Part shown: piece by piece, positions 8,225 to 15,675 of the stretch | Layout: every line of letters starts with the position of its first letter | How positions within the stretch are numbered: position 1 is the stretch's first letter | Assembly (NCBI RefSeq): GCF_026672545.1 | Contig: NZ_JAPPRJ010000001.1 | Coordinates: 2,171,501-2,235,500 of the forward strand | Length of the DNA stretch: 64,000 nt | Direction of reading: 5' to 3' | Source of the DNA: Rhizobium sp. SL86 | GTDB taxonomy: Bacteria > Pseudomonadota > Alphaproteobacteria > Rhizobiales > Rhizobiaceae | Notes under the pieces: model-generated | Database searches by the model: none | Told to the model about the DNA's origin: nothing | The model's input: the letters and a program-made list of their open reading frames with translations, nothing else | Made by a program: the position numbers and the translations under genes

Positions 8225-9659
8225 GATGGGCACCTCCGTGGCCGCTGTGATGGTGGGCGCCGCCCGGACTGTCGGGCAGGCCGGGTGCCGGCGTGATGCC
8301 GGCGGTGCGGATGGGACCCTGGCCCAGATGGCCGTGCGGATCGCGCGGCAGCCGACCCATCAGGCGCAGGATATAGAAGGTGCCGGCGCCGAAGACGAGG
8401 AAATAGACGATGATGAAGGCAATCAGCGAGGAGGCGACGGCAGGCGCCGAAATCGGCGAGATGGATTGCGCCGTCATCAGGTGCCCGTAAACGGTGTAAG
8501 GCTGACGGCCGACCTCGGTGGTGATCCAGCCGGCAAGCACGGCGACAAAACCGGCAGGCCCCATCACCACGGCAAAACGATGCAGCCAGTCGCTGCTGTA
8601 AAGCGTGCCCTTGAACCGACAGTAGAGGCTCCAGAGTCCGAGGCCCAGCATGGCAAAACCGAGTGCCACCATGACGCGGAAGGAGAAGAAGACGATCTCG
8701 ACCGGCGGCTCCAATTCGTCCGGCACCGTATCGAGGCCGTTCAGCGGGGCGTTCAGGTCATGTTTGAGGATGAGGCTCGACAGTTTCGGAACTTCAATCG
8801 CGTAATCGACCCGCTTCTCCGCCTGGTTCGGGATGCCGAAGAGGATCAACGGCGCGCCGTCCGGATGGCTGTCGAAATGGCCTTCCATCGCCATGACCTT
8901 TACCGGCTGGTGTTCGAGCGTGTTGAGGCCATGCGCGTCACCGGCTGCGATCTGCAGCGGCGCCACGACGGCGATCATGCCCGTGGCCATGGAGAACATG
9001 GTGCCGGCCCGCAAGGGCGCGGTGCGCCGCAGGAGGTGATAGGCGCCGACAGAGCCGACCACGAGCGCGGTCGTCAGATAGGCCGCCAACACCATATGCG
9101 TGAAACGATAGGGGAAGGAGGGATTGAAGATCACCGCCCACCAGTCGGTCGGCACGAACTGACCGACATCGTTCATGGCAAAACCCGCCGGCGTGTGCAT
9201 CCAGGAATTCACCGAGAGGATCCAGGTTGCCGACATCAGCGTGCCGAAGGCCACCATCAGGGTCGCAAAGAAATGCAGACCCGGCCCGACGCGCTTGCGG
9301 CCGAACAACATCACCCCTAGGAAACCCGCTTCCAGGAAGAAGGCGGAGAGCACTTCGTAACCCATCAGCGGTCCGATGACTGGGCCGGCCTTGTCGGAAA
9401 AGACGCTCCAGTTGGTGCCGAACTGGTAGGACATCACGATGCCCGAGACGACCCCCATGCCGAAGGCGAGCGCAAAGATGGTTTTCCAGAAATCGAAAAG
9501 CTCGATGTAGACCGGTTTCTTCGTCCACAGATGCAGGCCCTCCAGCACCGCCAGATAACTGGCGAGACCGATGGAGAAGGCCGGAAAGATGATGTGGAAG
9601 GAGACCGTGAAGGCGAATTGGATCCGGGCCAGTATCGTGGCGTCGAAACTCTCGAACAT
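8214..9659 (-). CDS. cydA: Cytochrome bd-type quinol oxidase subunit I (CIO-like)
   Basis: 481-residue subunit carrying the haems. The N-terminal RIQFAFTVSFHIIFPAFS includes the haem b595 ligand region. EVGRQPYTVYG is the quinol-site GRQP motif, here followed by Y rather than the W of E. coli CydA. The Q-loop is short, as in the cyanide-insensitive CIO subgroup. The C-terminus is His-rich (HHHSGHGGAHH). ATG at 9659 fits the family start. First gene of cydAB-DUF2474; no cydDC nearby. Confidence 0.92.
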   Translation of the reverse strand: MFESFDATILARIQFAFTVSFHIIFPAFSIGLASYLAVLEGLHLWTKKPVYIELFDFWKTIFALAFGMGVVSGIVMSYQFGTNWSVFSDKAGPVIGPLMGYEVLSAFFLEAGFLGVMLFGRKRVGPGLHFFATLMVAFGTLMSATWILSVNSWMHTPAGFAMNDVGQFVPTDWWAVIFNPSFPYRFTHMVLAAYLTTALVVGSVGAYHLLRRTAPLRAGTMFSMATGMIAVVAPLQIAAGDAHGLNTLEHQPVKVMAMEGHFDSHPDGAPLILFGIPNQAEKRVDYAIEVPKLSSLILKHDLNAPLNGLDTVPDELEPPVEIVFFSFRVMVALGFAMLGLGLWSLYCRFKGTLYSSDWLHRFAVVMGPAGFVAVLAGWITTEVGRQPYTVYGHLMTAQSISPISAPAVASSLIAFIIVYFLVFGAGTFYILRLMGRLPRDPHGHLGQGPIRTAGITPAPGLPDSPGGAHHHSGHGGAHHGA

Positions 9660-9796
9660 GGCGCACTCGCTTTCTCTTGCCATTCCGGCCGCAGCCGAAA
9701 CCTTGATGAAAGACAAATTGGCGGTCGACCGTGCAAGGCACAATGAGGGCGATTGCCGCAGCCGAATATAGAGTAGCAGGCCATTTGTCACAGCAG

Positions 9797-9884
9797 AAAG
9801 AAAGGGCGCCTCCTTGTCAAAGGAGGCGCCAAGGCGGGGAGGTTCTTGGACGCTGTCGCTGCTATGGCACAGGCTGACAACCTC
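9797..9884 (-). ncRNA. Candidate stress-regulated small RNA
   Basis: No convincing minus-strand protein ends at the hairpin 9830-9805, yet on the minus strand it is a good intrinsic terminator (11-bp stem, four-base loop, then CTTTCTTTC). Upstream lies an EcfG-like promoter, GGAAC (9914-9910), 16 bases, TGTT (9893-9890), which would start RNA near 9884. The predicted transcript of about 85 bases contains CCTCCCCGCC and CCTCC, complementary to ribosome-binding sites. Both ends are predictions, and TGTT departs from the best consensus. Confidence 0.3.
9805..9830 (-). terminator. Intrinsic terminator on the minus strand
   Basis: GGCGCCTCCTT and AAGGAGGCGCC form a perfect 11-bp stem around a four-base loop. 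On the minus strand it is followed by CCCTTTCTTTC. It lies in the cydA upstream region, not after any recognisable gene. Confidence 0.55.
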
Positions 9885-9934
9885 TGCTGAACAGGGGCGG
9901 CCGGCAATCGTTCCAAACGCAGTGTCATAAATGC

Positions 9935-9960
9935 GGAACCTTCGTTGTGGTGGCGCGGTT
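9935..9960 (+). promoter_or_regulatory. EcfG-type promoter for the 9989 operon
   Basis: GGAAC (9935-9939), 17 bases, GGTT (9957-9960), ending 28 bases before the start codon at 9989. Matches the general-stress promoter pattern of alphaproteobacteria. Confidence 0.6.
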
Positions 9961-9988
9961 CGACCTTCAGACAGAAAGGAGGATGGCC

Positions 9989-10252
9989 ATGAGCGAAGCC
10001 GTTGAAACGACAGACCACAAGACCATCAAGCGCTGGATCGAAGAGCGCGGCGGCCACCCGGCACGGGTGAAGGGCGCCAAGGAGGGCGGTATCCTTCGCG
10101 TCGATTTCGGCAAGCCGGAGGACAATCTGGAGGCGATCGAATGGGAGGACTTTTTCTCCATCTTCGACGAGAACGATCTGTCCTTCCTTTATCAGGACGA
10201 GACGAAGGACGGGAAGACCAGCCGTTTCAACAAGTTCGTCGCAAAGCATTAA
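9989..10252 (+). CDS. Small conserved hypothetical protein, probable stress protein
   Basis: 87 residues, acidic, soluble. KTIKRWIEERGGHPARVKG is followed by a segment ending in FSIFDENDLSFLYQDETKDG and a basic tail. I recall similar short proteins in rhizobia and methylobacteria without a known function; no catalytic motif is visible. Start ATG at 9989 has AAAGGAGG upstream and is favoured over an ATG two codons earlier that overlaps this ribosome site. First of three consecutive small genes behind an EcfG-type promoter. Confidence 0.75.
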   Translation: MSEAVETTDHKTIKRWIEERGGHPARVKGAKEGGILRVDFGKPEDNLEAIEWEDFFSIFDENDLSFLYQDETKDGKTSRFNKFVAKH

Positions 10253-10269
10253 CGACAAGGGAGATTTCC

Positions 10270-10476
10270 ATGTCGGGCAACAAACACCTCAAGCCAAGCC
10301 GACCCAGCGATAGCGACCTCGATCATGATCCGGGCATCGGGCAGTCGCCGGGCCTGAACGGTCGCGAAGGAAACGATCTTGTCGAAGGCGAAAACAGTCT
10401 CGAAGGCGATGTGATGAACGATACGACGCCACAGGGCGGCATCGACCCCGATCAGCGTGGTCGCTCGCACCCTTGA
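10270..10476 (+). CDS. Small acidic hydrophilic protein
   Basis: 68 residues with no hydrophobic segment, rich in Asp, Gly, Asn and Pro (SDSDLDHDPGIGQSPGLNG). The composition suggests an intrinsically disordered, hydrophilin-like stress protein. ATG at 10270 follows CAAGGGAGATTTCC. It lies 17 bases after the preceding stop, probably in the same transcript. Function unknown. Confidence 0.65.
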   Translation: MSGNKHLKPSRPSDSDLDHDPGIGQSPGLNGREGNDLVEGENSLEGDVMNDTTPQGGIDPDQRGRSHP

Positions 10477-10487
10477 CAGAGGAGAAT

Positions 10488-10736
10488 ATGATGCAAGGCA
10501 ACAAGACCCATCAGCAGCAGCGCAACATCATCGAGAAGCGGATCGATACCAGCAATGCGCCGCCGGACTTTGATGCGCGCGCCGATCTCGATCGCGATCC
10601 CGCGGCGCGCGAGGCGTTCCGTCAGGGCGAGGCGAGTATCAATCCCCGCGTGGCGGACGTCTCTTTGACTGAAGATCCCTCGATCGTGCGCGGGGTGAAT
10701 CAGGAAAGCGAACACAACAAGGGCAGCGGCAACTGA
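10488..10736 (+). CDS. Small hydrophilic hypothetical protein
   Basis: 82 residues from the first of two adjacent ATG codons, with GAGGAG five bases upstream. The sequence is highly charged and probably disordered (GNKTHQQQRNIIEKRIDTSN; ADLDRDPAAREAFRQGEA). Third gene of the small stress-type operon starting at 9989. No family function is recognised. Confidence 0.65.
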   Translation: MMQGNKTHQQQRNIIEKRIDTSNAPPDFDARADLDRDPAAREAFRQGEASINPRVADVSLTEDPSIVRGVNQESEHNKGSGN

Positions 10737-10768
10737 CCGTCGTTCCACCTGGCTTTTCAGCGAAGAGC

Positions 10769-10793
10769 GCCGGCGCGACGTTTGCGCGCCGGC
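10769..10793. terminator. Hairpin between convergent genes
   Basis: GCCGGCGCG and CGCGCCGGC form a perfect 9-bp stem with a seven-base loop, directly between the small-protein operon and the convergent ybhP-like gene. There is no clear T-run, so it may act as an end-protecting or Rho-assisted element. Confidence 0.4.
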
Positions 10794-11549
10794 TCAGAGT
10801 TCTGCGGTCACCAGCAAGGGAAGATGATCGGAGGCGCGCCGGGCGGCGGCCGTCGAGATTGCCTCGGCCTTGATGATCCTCGGCCCGCCGCTGACGAAGA
10901 CATGGTCGAGCCTCAGCAGCGGCCAGCGCGCCGGAAAGGTCGGCGCCGGCAGGCGGCCCGTCTGCTGCCGCGCATCGGCAAACCGTTCGCAAATCAGCCG
11001 GTAGGGCGCCGACGAGGGAATAGAATTGAAGTCGCCGATCAGGATCAGCGGTTTGCCGTCGGTCTGAGGGTGTCTCAGCCATTCGGGGCCAGTCAAGGCT
11101 TTTGTCTGCCTCAGCCGGTCGCGGCGCAACAGTCCAAGATGGGTGTTGAATACCTGAACCGCCTTGCCGGCGACCTCCACCGTCGTCCACAGGGCGCCGC
11201 GGGGTTCGCCAATCGATGGCAGGGCACCAGCCTTGACGATACGCATCGGAAACGCCGTCAGCAGGGCGTCACCGTAACGCTCTTCCTCAAGGGTCAGGGC
11301 CGGATGGAAATGGAAATCCATCTTCAGCCGGCGGGCGATTTCCTCGGCCTGGTCGACGCCGCCGCTGCGGCGCCGGCCGACATCCAGCTCCTGCAGGCCG
11401 ATGATGTCCGGCTCGAGCGTCGCGATCATGTCGGCAACACGGCCGACATCGAGCTTGCGGTCGGTGCCCACACAACTGTGAACATTGTAGCTGAGGATGC
11501 GGATGGTCCGTCCGTCGGGCGAGAGCGTAGGAGGGTTATGTTCGGTCAT
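10794..11549 (-). CDS. ybhP: Endonuclease/exonuclease/phosphatase family hydrolase, YbhP-like
   Basis: 251 residues of the metal-dependent EEP fold. RILSYNVHSCVGTD carries the N-terminal Asn, IIGLQELDVG the catalytic Glu, LIGDFNSIPSS the Asp-x-Asn motif and RASDHLPLLV the C-terminal Asp-His. Substrates in this superfamily include nucleic acids and phospholipid head groups. Together with the next two genes it reproduces the E. coli ybhP/clsB/ybhN set, so a lipid-related role is favoured. The EcfG-like site at 11584-11559 leaves almost no leader before the ATG at 11549. Confidence 0.8.
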   Translation of the reverse strand: MTEHNPPTLSPDGRTIRILSYNVHSCVGTDRKLDVGRVADMIATLEPDIIGLQELDVGRRRSGGVDQAEEIARRLKMDFHFHPALTLEEERYGDALLTAFPMRIVKAGALPSIGEPRGALWTTVEVAGKAVQVFNTHLGLLRRDRLRQTKALTGPEWLRHPQTDGKPLILIGDFNSIPSSAPYRLICERFADARQQTGRLPAPTFPARWPLLRLDHVFVSGGPRIIKAEAISTAAARRASDHLPLLVTAEL

Positions 11550-11556
11550 GAGCGTG

Positions 11557-11584
11557 GGAACCCCTTATCCTCGGCATTCGTTCC
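11557..11584. promoter_or_regulatory. Near-symmetric bidirectional EcfG-type promoter (ybhP/ybhN)
   Basis: Plus strand: GGAAC (11557-11561), 17 bases, CGTT (11579-11582), reading toward ybhN at 11600. Minus strand: GGAAC (11584-11580), 17 bases, GGTT (11562-11559), reading toward ybhP at 11549. The -35 of each overlaps the -10 of the other. Confidence 0.6.
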
Positions 11585-11599
11585 CTCGATGACCAGAAC

Positions 11600-12586
11600 A
11601 TGACCAGCAGCCGGTCAACCGGCTCATCACCATCGGGAGCGCTCGTGACGCGGCTTATCATCAGGGTCGGCATTGCCATCATCATCTGTGTTGCGATCAT
11701 ACTCGTCTATCGCAGTCTCAGCCGATACAGCCTGGAAGAAGTACAGACCTCGCTGGCAATGATCCCGGGCCTGCGCCTGTTCACCGCCTCGCTGTTTGTC
11801 GTGGCTTCTTATGCCTGCCTTTCCGGCTTCGATTTTCTGGCGCTGCGGTATGTCGGCAAGCCACAGGCCTATCCGCGCGCGGCGCTCGCCTCCTTCACGG
11901 CGCTTTCCATCGGTCACAATGTCGGGGGCGCTGCTCTTTCCAGCGGCGCCGTGCGCTACCGGTTCTATACGCGCTGGGGGTTGACGCCGGACGAGGTGGC
12001 AAAGGTCATCCTGTTCTGTGGCGCGACCGTGCTGCTCGGTCTCAGCACGCTGGCCGGCATCACGCTGCTTCTGATGCCGCCGACGGGAGAGGCGATGTTG
12101 CAGCTCGGGCCGGAAGCCCGGTTCTGGCTTGGTCTTGCCTTTCTGGCCTATCCGGTCGCCTATGTGATCTGCTCGATCTGGGGGCGTCCGCCGCTGAAGA
12201 TCCGTTCGTTTCGGATGGAGATGCCGACGACGCCGATGTGTCTCGCGCAGATTTCCGTCGGCACCGTCAATTTCGGTTGCGTCGCCGGCGCACTGGACCA
12301 GTTGCTCACCACCTTCACCGATGTCGGTTACATGCAGGTGGCCTCCGCCTATGTGACGGCGACGATCGCCGCCATGCTGAGCCATGTTCCTGGCGGGCTC
12401 GGCGTGCTGGAAGCGACCATGTTGGTGCTCCTGCCAGCCAGCGCCTCCATCGGCGCGCTGGTGGCCTTCCGTGTGCTTTATTATTTCATTCCGCTGATGA
12501 TCGGTGTGCCGCTGCTTCTGATCAGCGAGGCCTATTTCCGCCGGCAGCCGCCGATGCCGTTACAGGAGGCTTCGCGTCAGGCGTGA
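11600..12586 (+). CDS. ybhN: Lysylphosphatidylglycerol synthase TM-region (UPF0104) protein, YbhN-like
   Basis: 328 residues, integral membrane, about eight helices. Family features are SYACLSGFDFLALRYVGK, LSIGHNVGGAALSSGAVRYR and MLSHVPGGLGVLEATML (the PGGLG motif). The flippase-like half of MprF belongs to this family, but no synthetase domain is present. YbhN is encoded with a cardiolipin synthase in E. coli, and here it is flanked by ybhP- and clsB-like genes. Phospholipid handling in the inner membrane is the likely role. Its last 27 bases overlap the convergent clsB-like gene. Confidence 0.8.
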   Translation: MTSSRSTGSSPSGALVTRLIIRVGIAIIICVAIILVYRSLSRYSLEEVQTSLAMIPGLRLFTASLFVVASYACLSGFDFLALRYVGKPQAYPRAALASFTALSIGHNVGGAALSSGAVRYRFYTRWGLTPDEVAKVILFCGATVLLGLSTLAGITLLLMPPTGEAMLQLGPEARFWLGLAFLAYPVAYVICSIWGRPPLKIRSFRMEMPTTPMCLAQISVGTVNFGCVAGALDQLLTTFTDVGYMQVASAYVTATIAAMLSHVPGGLGVLEATMLVLLPASASIGALVAFRVLYYFIPLMIGVPLLLISEAYFRRQPPMPLQEASRQA

Positions 12587-14077
12587 CATCGCCCAGCGCA
12601 GGCCGATCTTCAGCTGCCAATAGGGCCAGAACGGCCGACGCGGATCGGCAAGCGAGGTGCCGGGAATGGAGCCCGTCTCTCCCTTGTGCAGATCGATCGA
12701 AAAGGCACGCAAACCGCGAGGCCGCGTGTTGAAGCGGTCGATCGTGCGGATCAGCGAGCCGGTTTCTGTCATGGCGGCAGCTATCTCCTGCGGTGTCGTT
12801 GCCAGATGCTCGGCCAGCAGATCGTTGCGCAGGTCGAGCAGGGCCTTGCGGCCACCACCCGTCACCGGTTCGAAAGCAAGGTCGGATTCGGTGTCGAGAC
12901 CTTCGGACCGATTGTTGAGATTGGAAGAACCGACCCGGACGAAACGGTCGTCGATGATGATCAGCTTGGCGTGTACGACGATTTCGCGCTCGGTGCCGGC
13001 GTTATCCCCGTTGACGGCAAAATAGACCCGAAGGCGGCCATGCCGGTCCTGGCGTTTCAGCCGGCGGATCAACCGGTTGCGGTTGTTGCCCATCATCACC
13101 TTTTCCAGGAAACCGTGCGATTCCTGCGTCACCAGAATGACGATTTCCGGGCCGTTTCTCTCCTGCAGCCGCTCAAGGATCGTTCGGGCGATGCTGAAGG
13201 AGGCGAGATATTGGGACTCGATGTAGATGTGCTTTTCTGCGGCACGCAGGGCGTCATGCGTCAGCTGGACGGCCTCTCGGCGTCCGCGCCGTCCGTTCCA
13301 GCGCAAAGGTTCGGTCAGCGCCAGCGCGCAGGGGCAGTCCACAAGGTGTGGCTGCAGATCCGCCGGCCATTCTGCGCCCTCGCCATCGCTGGTAACTGCA
13401 CCCAGCACCTCCTTCGTTGCCGCTTTCCAGCGTTTGCGGCAGGCGTCGCCCACCAGGCGTGCGGCATCACCTGCCACGATCGACTGGATGTCGTGAACGG
13501 GGCCATAACAGGTGCCGTCCGGCGAGCAGCGGAGATCGTTCTGCAGCGCATGTTCGCGGTCGTCCCACCGGCGCGCGGTCAGGTCGATACCGCCGAGAAA
13601 GGCGATCGCATCGTCGACGCAGACCATTTTCTGGTGGTGGCTGGCGCGCACCGGATGGCGGAAATCGAATTCCAGCCGGATGCGCGGGTGATCGCACCAG
13701 CCGCTTTTCTTAAAGAGCCTCAGACTTTTGCCGGAATAGATGGGCCCCATGCCCCAGACGAGGATATGCACGAAGAGCTCGCTCTCCGTTTCCACCCGCC
13801 GACGGAGGATCTCACCAAGCGTCGGGGCGCCGGGTTCTTCCGGCCTGAGACGCAGGTCCGGATTGAAATCCCAGCCAACAATCAGGATCGAACGGCGGGC
13901 TGTTGCGAGCACCTGGTCCAGCCGGCGATAATAGTCTGCGCCGTCGATGAGGAAAGCTGCCTTGTCGGCGCGTGCCATACGCCAGCTGTTGCGGCCGGGG
14001 CTTATGATCGGTGATCGGTCAATTCTTGCTGCGGCGATTGTTTCAGAAGCCTGCATATCCACGTGTTCCACCCTCAT
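12560..14077 (-). CDS. clsB: Phospholipase D family cardiolipin synthase-like protein (ClsB-like)
   Basis: 505 residues with two HKD motifs: HHQKMVCVDDAIAFLGGIDL (first) and HAKLIIIDDRFVRVGSSNLNNRS (second), both with the His, Lys and Asp intact. There is no N-terminal membrane hairpin, which resembles ClsB (YbhO) rather than ClsA. Such enzymes join or cleave phosphatidyl groups. ATG at 14077 gives the longest form; ATG at 14056 is possible. An EcfG-type promoter ends 19 bases upstream. Overlaps the convergent ybhN-like gene. Confidence 0.85.
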   Translation of the reverse strand: MRVEHVDMQASETIAAARIDRSPIISPGRNSWRMARADKAAFLIDGADYYRRLDQVLATARRSILIVGWDFNPDLRLRPEEPGAPTLGEILRRRVETESELFVHILVWGMGPIYSGKSLRLFKKSGWCDHPRIRLEFDFRHPVRASHHQKMVCVDDAIAFLGGIDLTARRWDDREHALQNDLRCSPDGTCYGPVHDIQSIVAGDAARLVGDACRKRWKAATKEVLGAVTSDGEGAEWPADLQPHLVDCPCALALTEPLRWNGRRGRREAVQLTHDALRAAEKHIYIESQYLASFSIARTILERLQERNGPEIVILVTQESHGFLEKVMMGNNRNRLIRRLKRQDRHGRLRVYFAVNGDNAGTEREIVVHAKLIIIDDRFVRVGSSNLNNRSEGLDTESDLAFEPVTGGGRKALLDLRNDLLAEHLATTPQEIAAAMTETGSLIRTIDRFNTRPRGLRAFSIDLHKGETGSIPGTSLADPRRPFWPYWQLKIGLRWAMSRLTRSLL

Positions 14078-14096
14078 CGAGACTGATGAAGTCCAG

Positions 14097-14122
14097 AACG
14101 TTCAAACTTGCCAATGGGTTCC
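14097..14122 (-). promoter_or_regulatory. EcfG-type promoter for the clsB-like gene
   Basis: Minus strand GGAAC (14122-14118), 17 bases, CGTT (14100-14097). Perfect match to the consensus, 19 bases from the start codon at 14077. Confidence 0.65.
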
Positions 14123-14127
14123 GGCGG

Positions 14128-14319
14128 CTAACCGAGGTCGTGCCGACCGCCGGTTCGCTTTGCGGCCGCCTGCATCGGCGGTTCGCGTGTCTCGTCCGGG
14201 TTCGGCACGGGTGTCTCATCCGGAAGCCTGTCGGGTTCCGGCTCCTTGATCGGAGGTTCGGGTGTCCAGACGGGTGCCGGCATTGGGGGCTGTTCGCTGG
14301 GTTCTCTGGGTGAGGTCAT
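14128..14319 (-). CDS. Small proline-rich hydrophilic protein
   Basis: 63 residues, about one fifth proline, with the repetitive pattern PEPPIKEPEPDRLPDETPVP and no hydrophobic segment, so probably disordered. AGGGAGATACGT precedes the ATG at 14319. An imperfect EcfG-like site (GGAAC 14370-14366, 16 bases, TGTT 14349-14346) lies upstream. Function unknown. The end of this gene lies just beyond the clsB promoter. Confidence 0.5.
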   Translation of the reverse strand: MTSPREPSEQPPMPAPVWTPEPPIKEPEPDRLPDETPVPNPDETREPPMQAAAKRTGGRHDLG

Positions 14320-14397
14320 ACGTATCTCCCTGTTCTTGATTTACCAACATCCCCGAACAGCAAACGTTCCCCTGTTCATGCCTTCTCTCTCGAAAGG

Positions 14398-14422
14398 GGA
14401 ACCCGCATGCCACCGAGACGTT
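14398..14422 (+). promoter_or_regulatory. EcfG-type promoter for the DUF892 gene at 14468
   Basis: GGAAC (14398-14402), 16 bases, CGTT (14419-14422), 45 bases before the start codon. Full consensus. Confidence 0.65.
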
Positions 14423-14467
14423 CGATCAACAGTGCCGGGGACCAACGGTCACAAGGAGGCTCACGAC

Positions 14468-14974
14468 ATGACCCACTCCGCTGATCATTTTCTCGATTGG
14501 CTGCGCGATGCGCATGCGATGGAGCTACAGGCGATCAGCCTGTTGCGCAGCCAGATCGGCCGCATCGAGAGCTATCCGGATCTCAAGGCGCGTCTGCAGC
14601 GTCATCTGGCGGAAACGGAGGCGCAGGAGCAGGCGCTGAAGGCACTCCTGGACCGGACTCCCCAAGGTAGTTCGATGCTGAAGGACATCACCAGCCGGCT
14701 GACAGCGGCCGCGCAAGGCGTCGGCACGCTCTTTTCTGCGGCGGAAGTGGTGAAGGCCAGCATGACCGCCTACACGTTCGAGCACACGGAAATTGCCACC
14801 TACAGGGTCCTGATCGCTGCTGCCGATGAACTGGGCGATCAGGAGGCGAGACAGGTTTTCGAGCAGATCATCACAGAGGAAATCGCCATGGCGGATTGGC
14901 TCGAAGCGCATATTGACACCGTCACGCGTCTTTATCTGATGCGCGACGAGCGCGACCTGCAGGCGAGGCGCTGA
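14468..14974 (+). CDS. DUF892 (YciF-like) ferritin-fold stress protein
   Basis: 168-residue all-helical protein. The order LRDAHAMELQAISLLRSQ, LQRHLAETEAQEQALK, FEHTEIATYRVLIAAADELG and ITEEIAMADWLEAHI follows the DUF892/YciF pattern, a ferritin-like four-helix bundle with Glu/His residues at the possible metal site. E. coli YciF is stress-induced; the biochemical function is unsettled. AGGAGG lies upstream of the ATG. A second DUF892 protein is encoded at 40250-40750. Confidence 0.8.
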   Translation: MTHSADHFLDWLRDAHAMELQAISLLRSQIGRIESYPDLKARLQRHLAETEAQEQALKALLDRTPQGSSMLKDITSRLTAAAQGVGTLFSAAEVVKASMTAYTFEHTEIATYRVLIAAADELGDQEARQVFEQIITEEIAMADWLEAHIDTVTRLYLMRDERDLQARR

Positions 14975-14987
14975 GCCCAGACGATAA

Positions 14988-15012
14988 AGACCGCCGACTG
15001 GGCCGGCGGTCT
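14988..15012. terminator. Intrinsic terminator after the DUF892 gene
   Basis: AGACCGCCG and CGGCGGTCT form a perfect 9-bp stem with a seven-base loop, 14 bases after the stop codon. It can serve the convergent gene at 15046 as well. Confidence 0.55.
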
Positions 15013-15045
15013 GATCCTCTGATCTGCCGTTCTACCACGACGGGC

Positions 15046-15240
15046 TTACAGCATAACCCGCTGGCTGAGCTCCCGCGGGTCGCGGATGCCGGTCTGGTAG
15101 AGCTCGATCATCTGCGCCGCGATTGTCGCAGCGACGTCGTCTTTGATAAGGCCGCGTTCGCGGCGGACTGCATCGAAACAGGCTTGCAGGACATCAAGGT
15201 CCCGCGGTTCCAGTATGATGTCGGTCGTATCAGGCTTCAC
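15046..15240 (-). CDS. Small conserved rhizobial protein of unknown function
   Basis: 64 residues, predicted helical. IILEPRDLDVLQACFDAVRR and IAAQMIELYQTGIRDPREL resemble small rhizobial hypotheticals of which I recall many copies but no function. GTG at 15240 is preferred because GGAGG sits five bases upstream; the GTG at 15246 overlaps that site. No EcfG-like promoter was found for it. Confidence 0.6.
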   Translation of the reverse strand: MKPDTTDIILEPRDLDVLQACFDAVRRERGLIKDDVAATIAAQMIELYQTGIRDPRELSQRVML

Positions 15241-15384
15241 GTTCACCTCCTGACCAGGAGGGCGAAAGCTCTTGCGTCTTCCAGCCGTCGGCGCCCCGAT
15301 CCATCAGCCGACGATAATGAGAGACTACGCCTATCGACGACATTTGCAACCGCCAGAGGCCGGTAAGGCCTGATATATGAGGCC

Positions 15385-15600
15385 TTACTGATCGAGGTGG
15401 TTGGCTTCGTGATCCTGGTACTGGTCGTTCTGGACCATCTTGCTGTCGAGACCCCGCTCGCGGGAATGCTGCGCCTTGTCCCGGTTGGAGAGCACCATGT
15501 TGTCGGGAAGCTTCTCCTTGTCGATGTCCGTCATCGCGCCCGTTCCGCTCTGTTTGCCCTGGGCGCCTGCGCCGATGTGTTTCGAGCTGGCATTGGCCAT
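15385..15600 (-). CDS. Small hydrophilic stress-type protein
   Basis: 71 residues, Gln-, Lys- and Asp-rich with no hydrophobic segment (KHIGAGAQGKQSGTGAMTDI; KMVQNDQYQDHEANHLDQ). The composition is that of a disordered hydrophilin. ATG at 15600 is preceded by AAGGAGAACGTCTG; an upstream extension has no ribosome site. Function unknown. Confidence 0.6.
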   Translation of the reverse strand: MANASSKHIGAGAQGKQSGTGAMTDIDKEKLPDNMVLSNRDKAQHSRERGLDSKMVQNDQYQDHEANHLDQ

Positions 15601-15675
15601 CAGACGTTCTCCTTCGTTTTTGTTCACGAAGACACAACCACGTGCGGTCGTCATTTGATCCCGACGGACGGCATT

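Noticed and set aside
14346..14370. EcfG-like site (GGAAC-N16-TGTT) before the small proline-rich gene at 14319, and weaker ones at 24450 (CATT), 28714 (AGTT), 35010 (AGTT), 35361 (CTTT) and 47048 (CGAAC).
   Set aside because: Each departs from the consensus at the -10 or -35. They are mentioned with the genes but not counted among the main sites.
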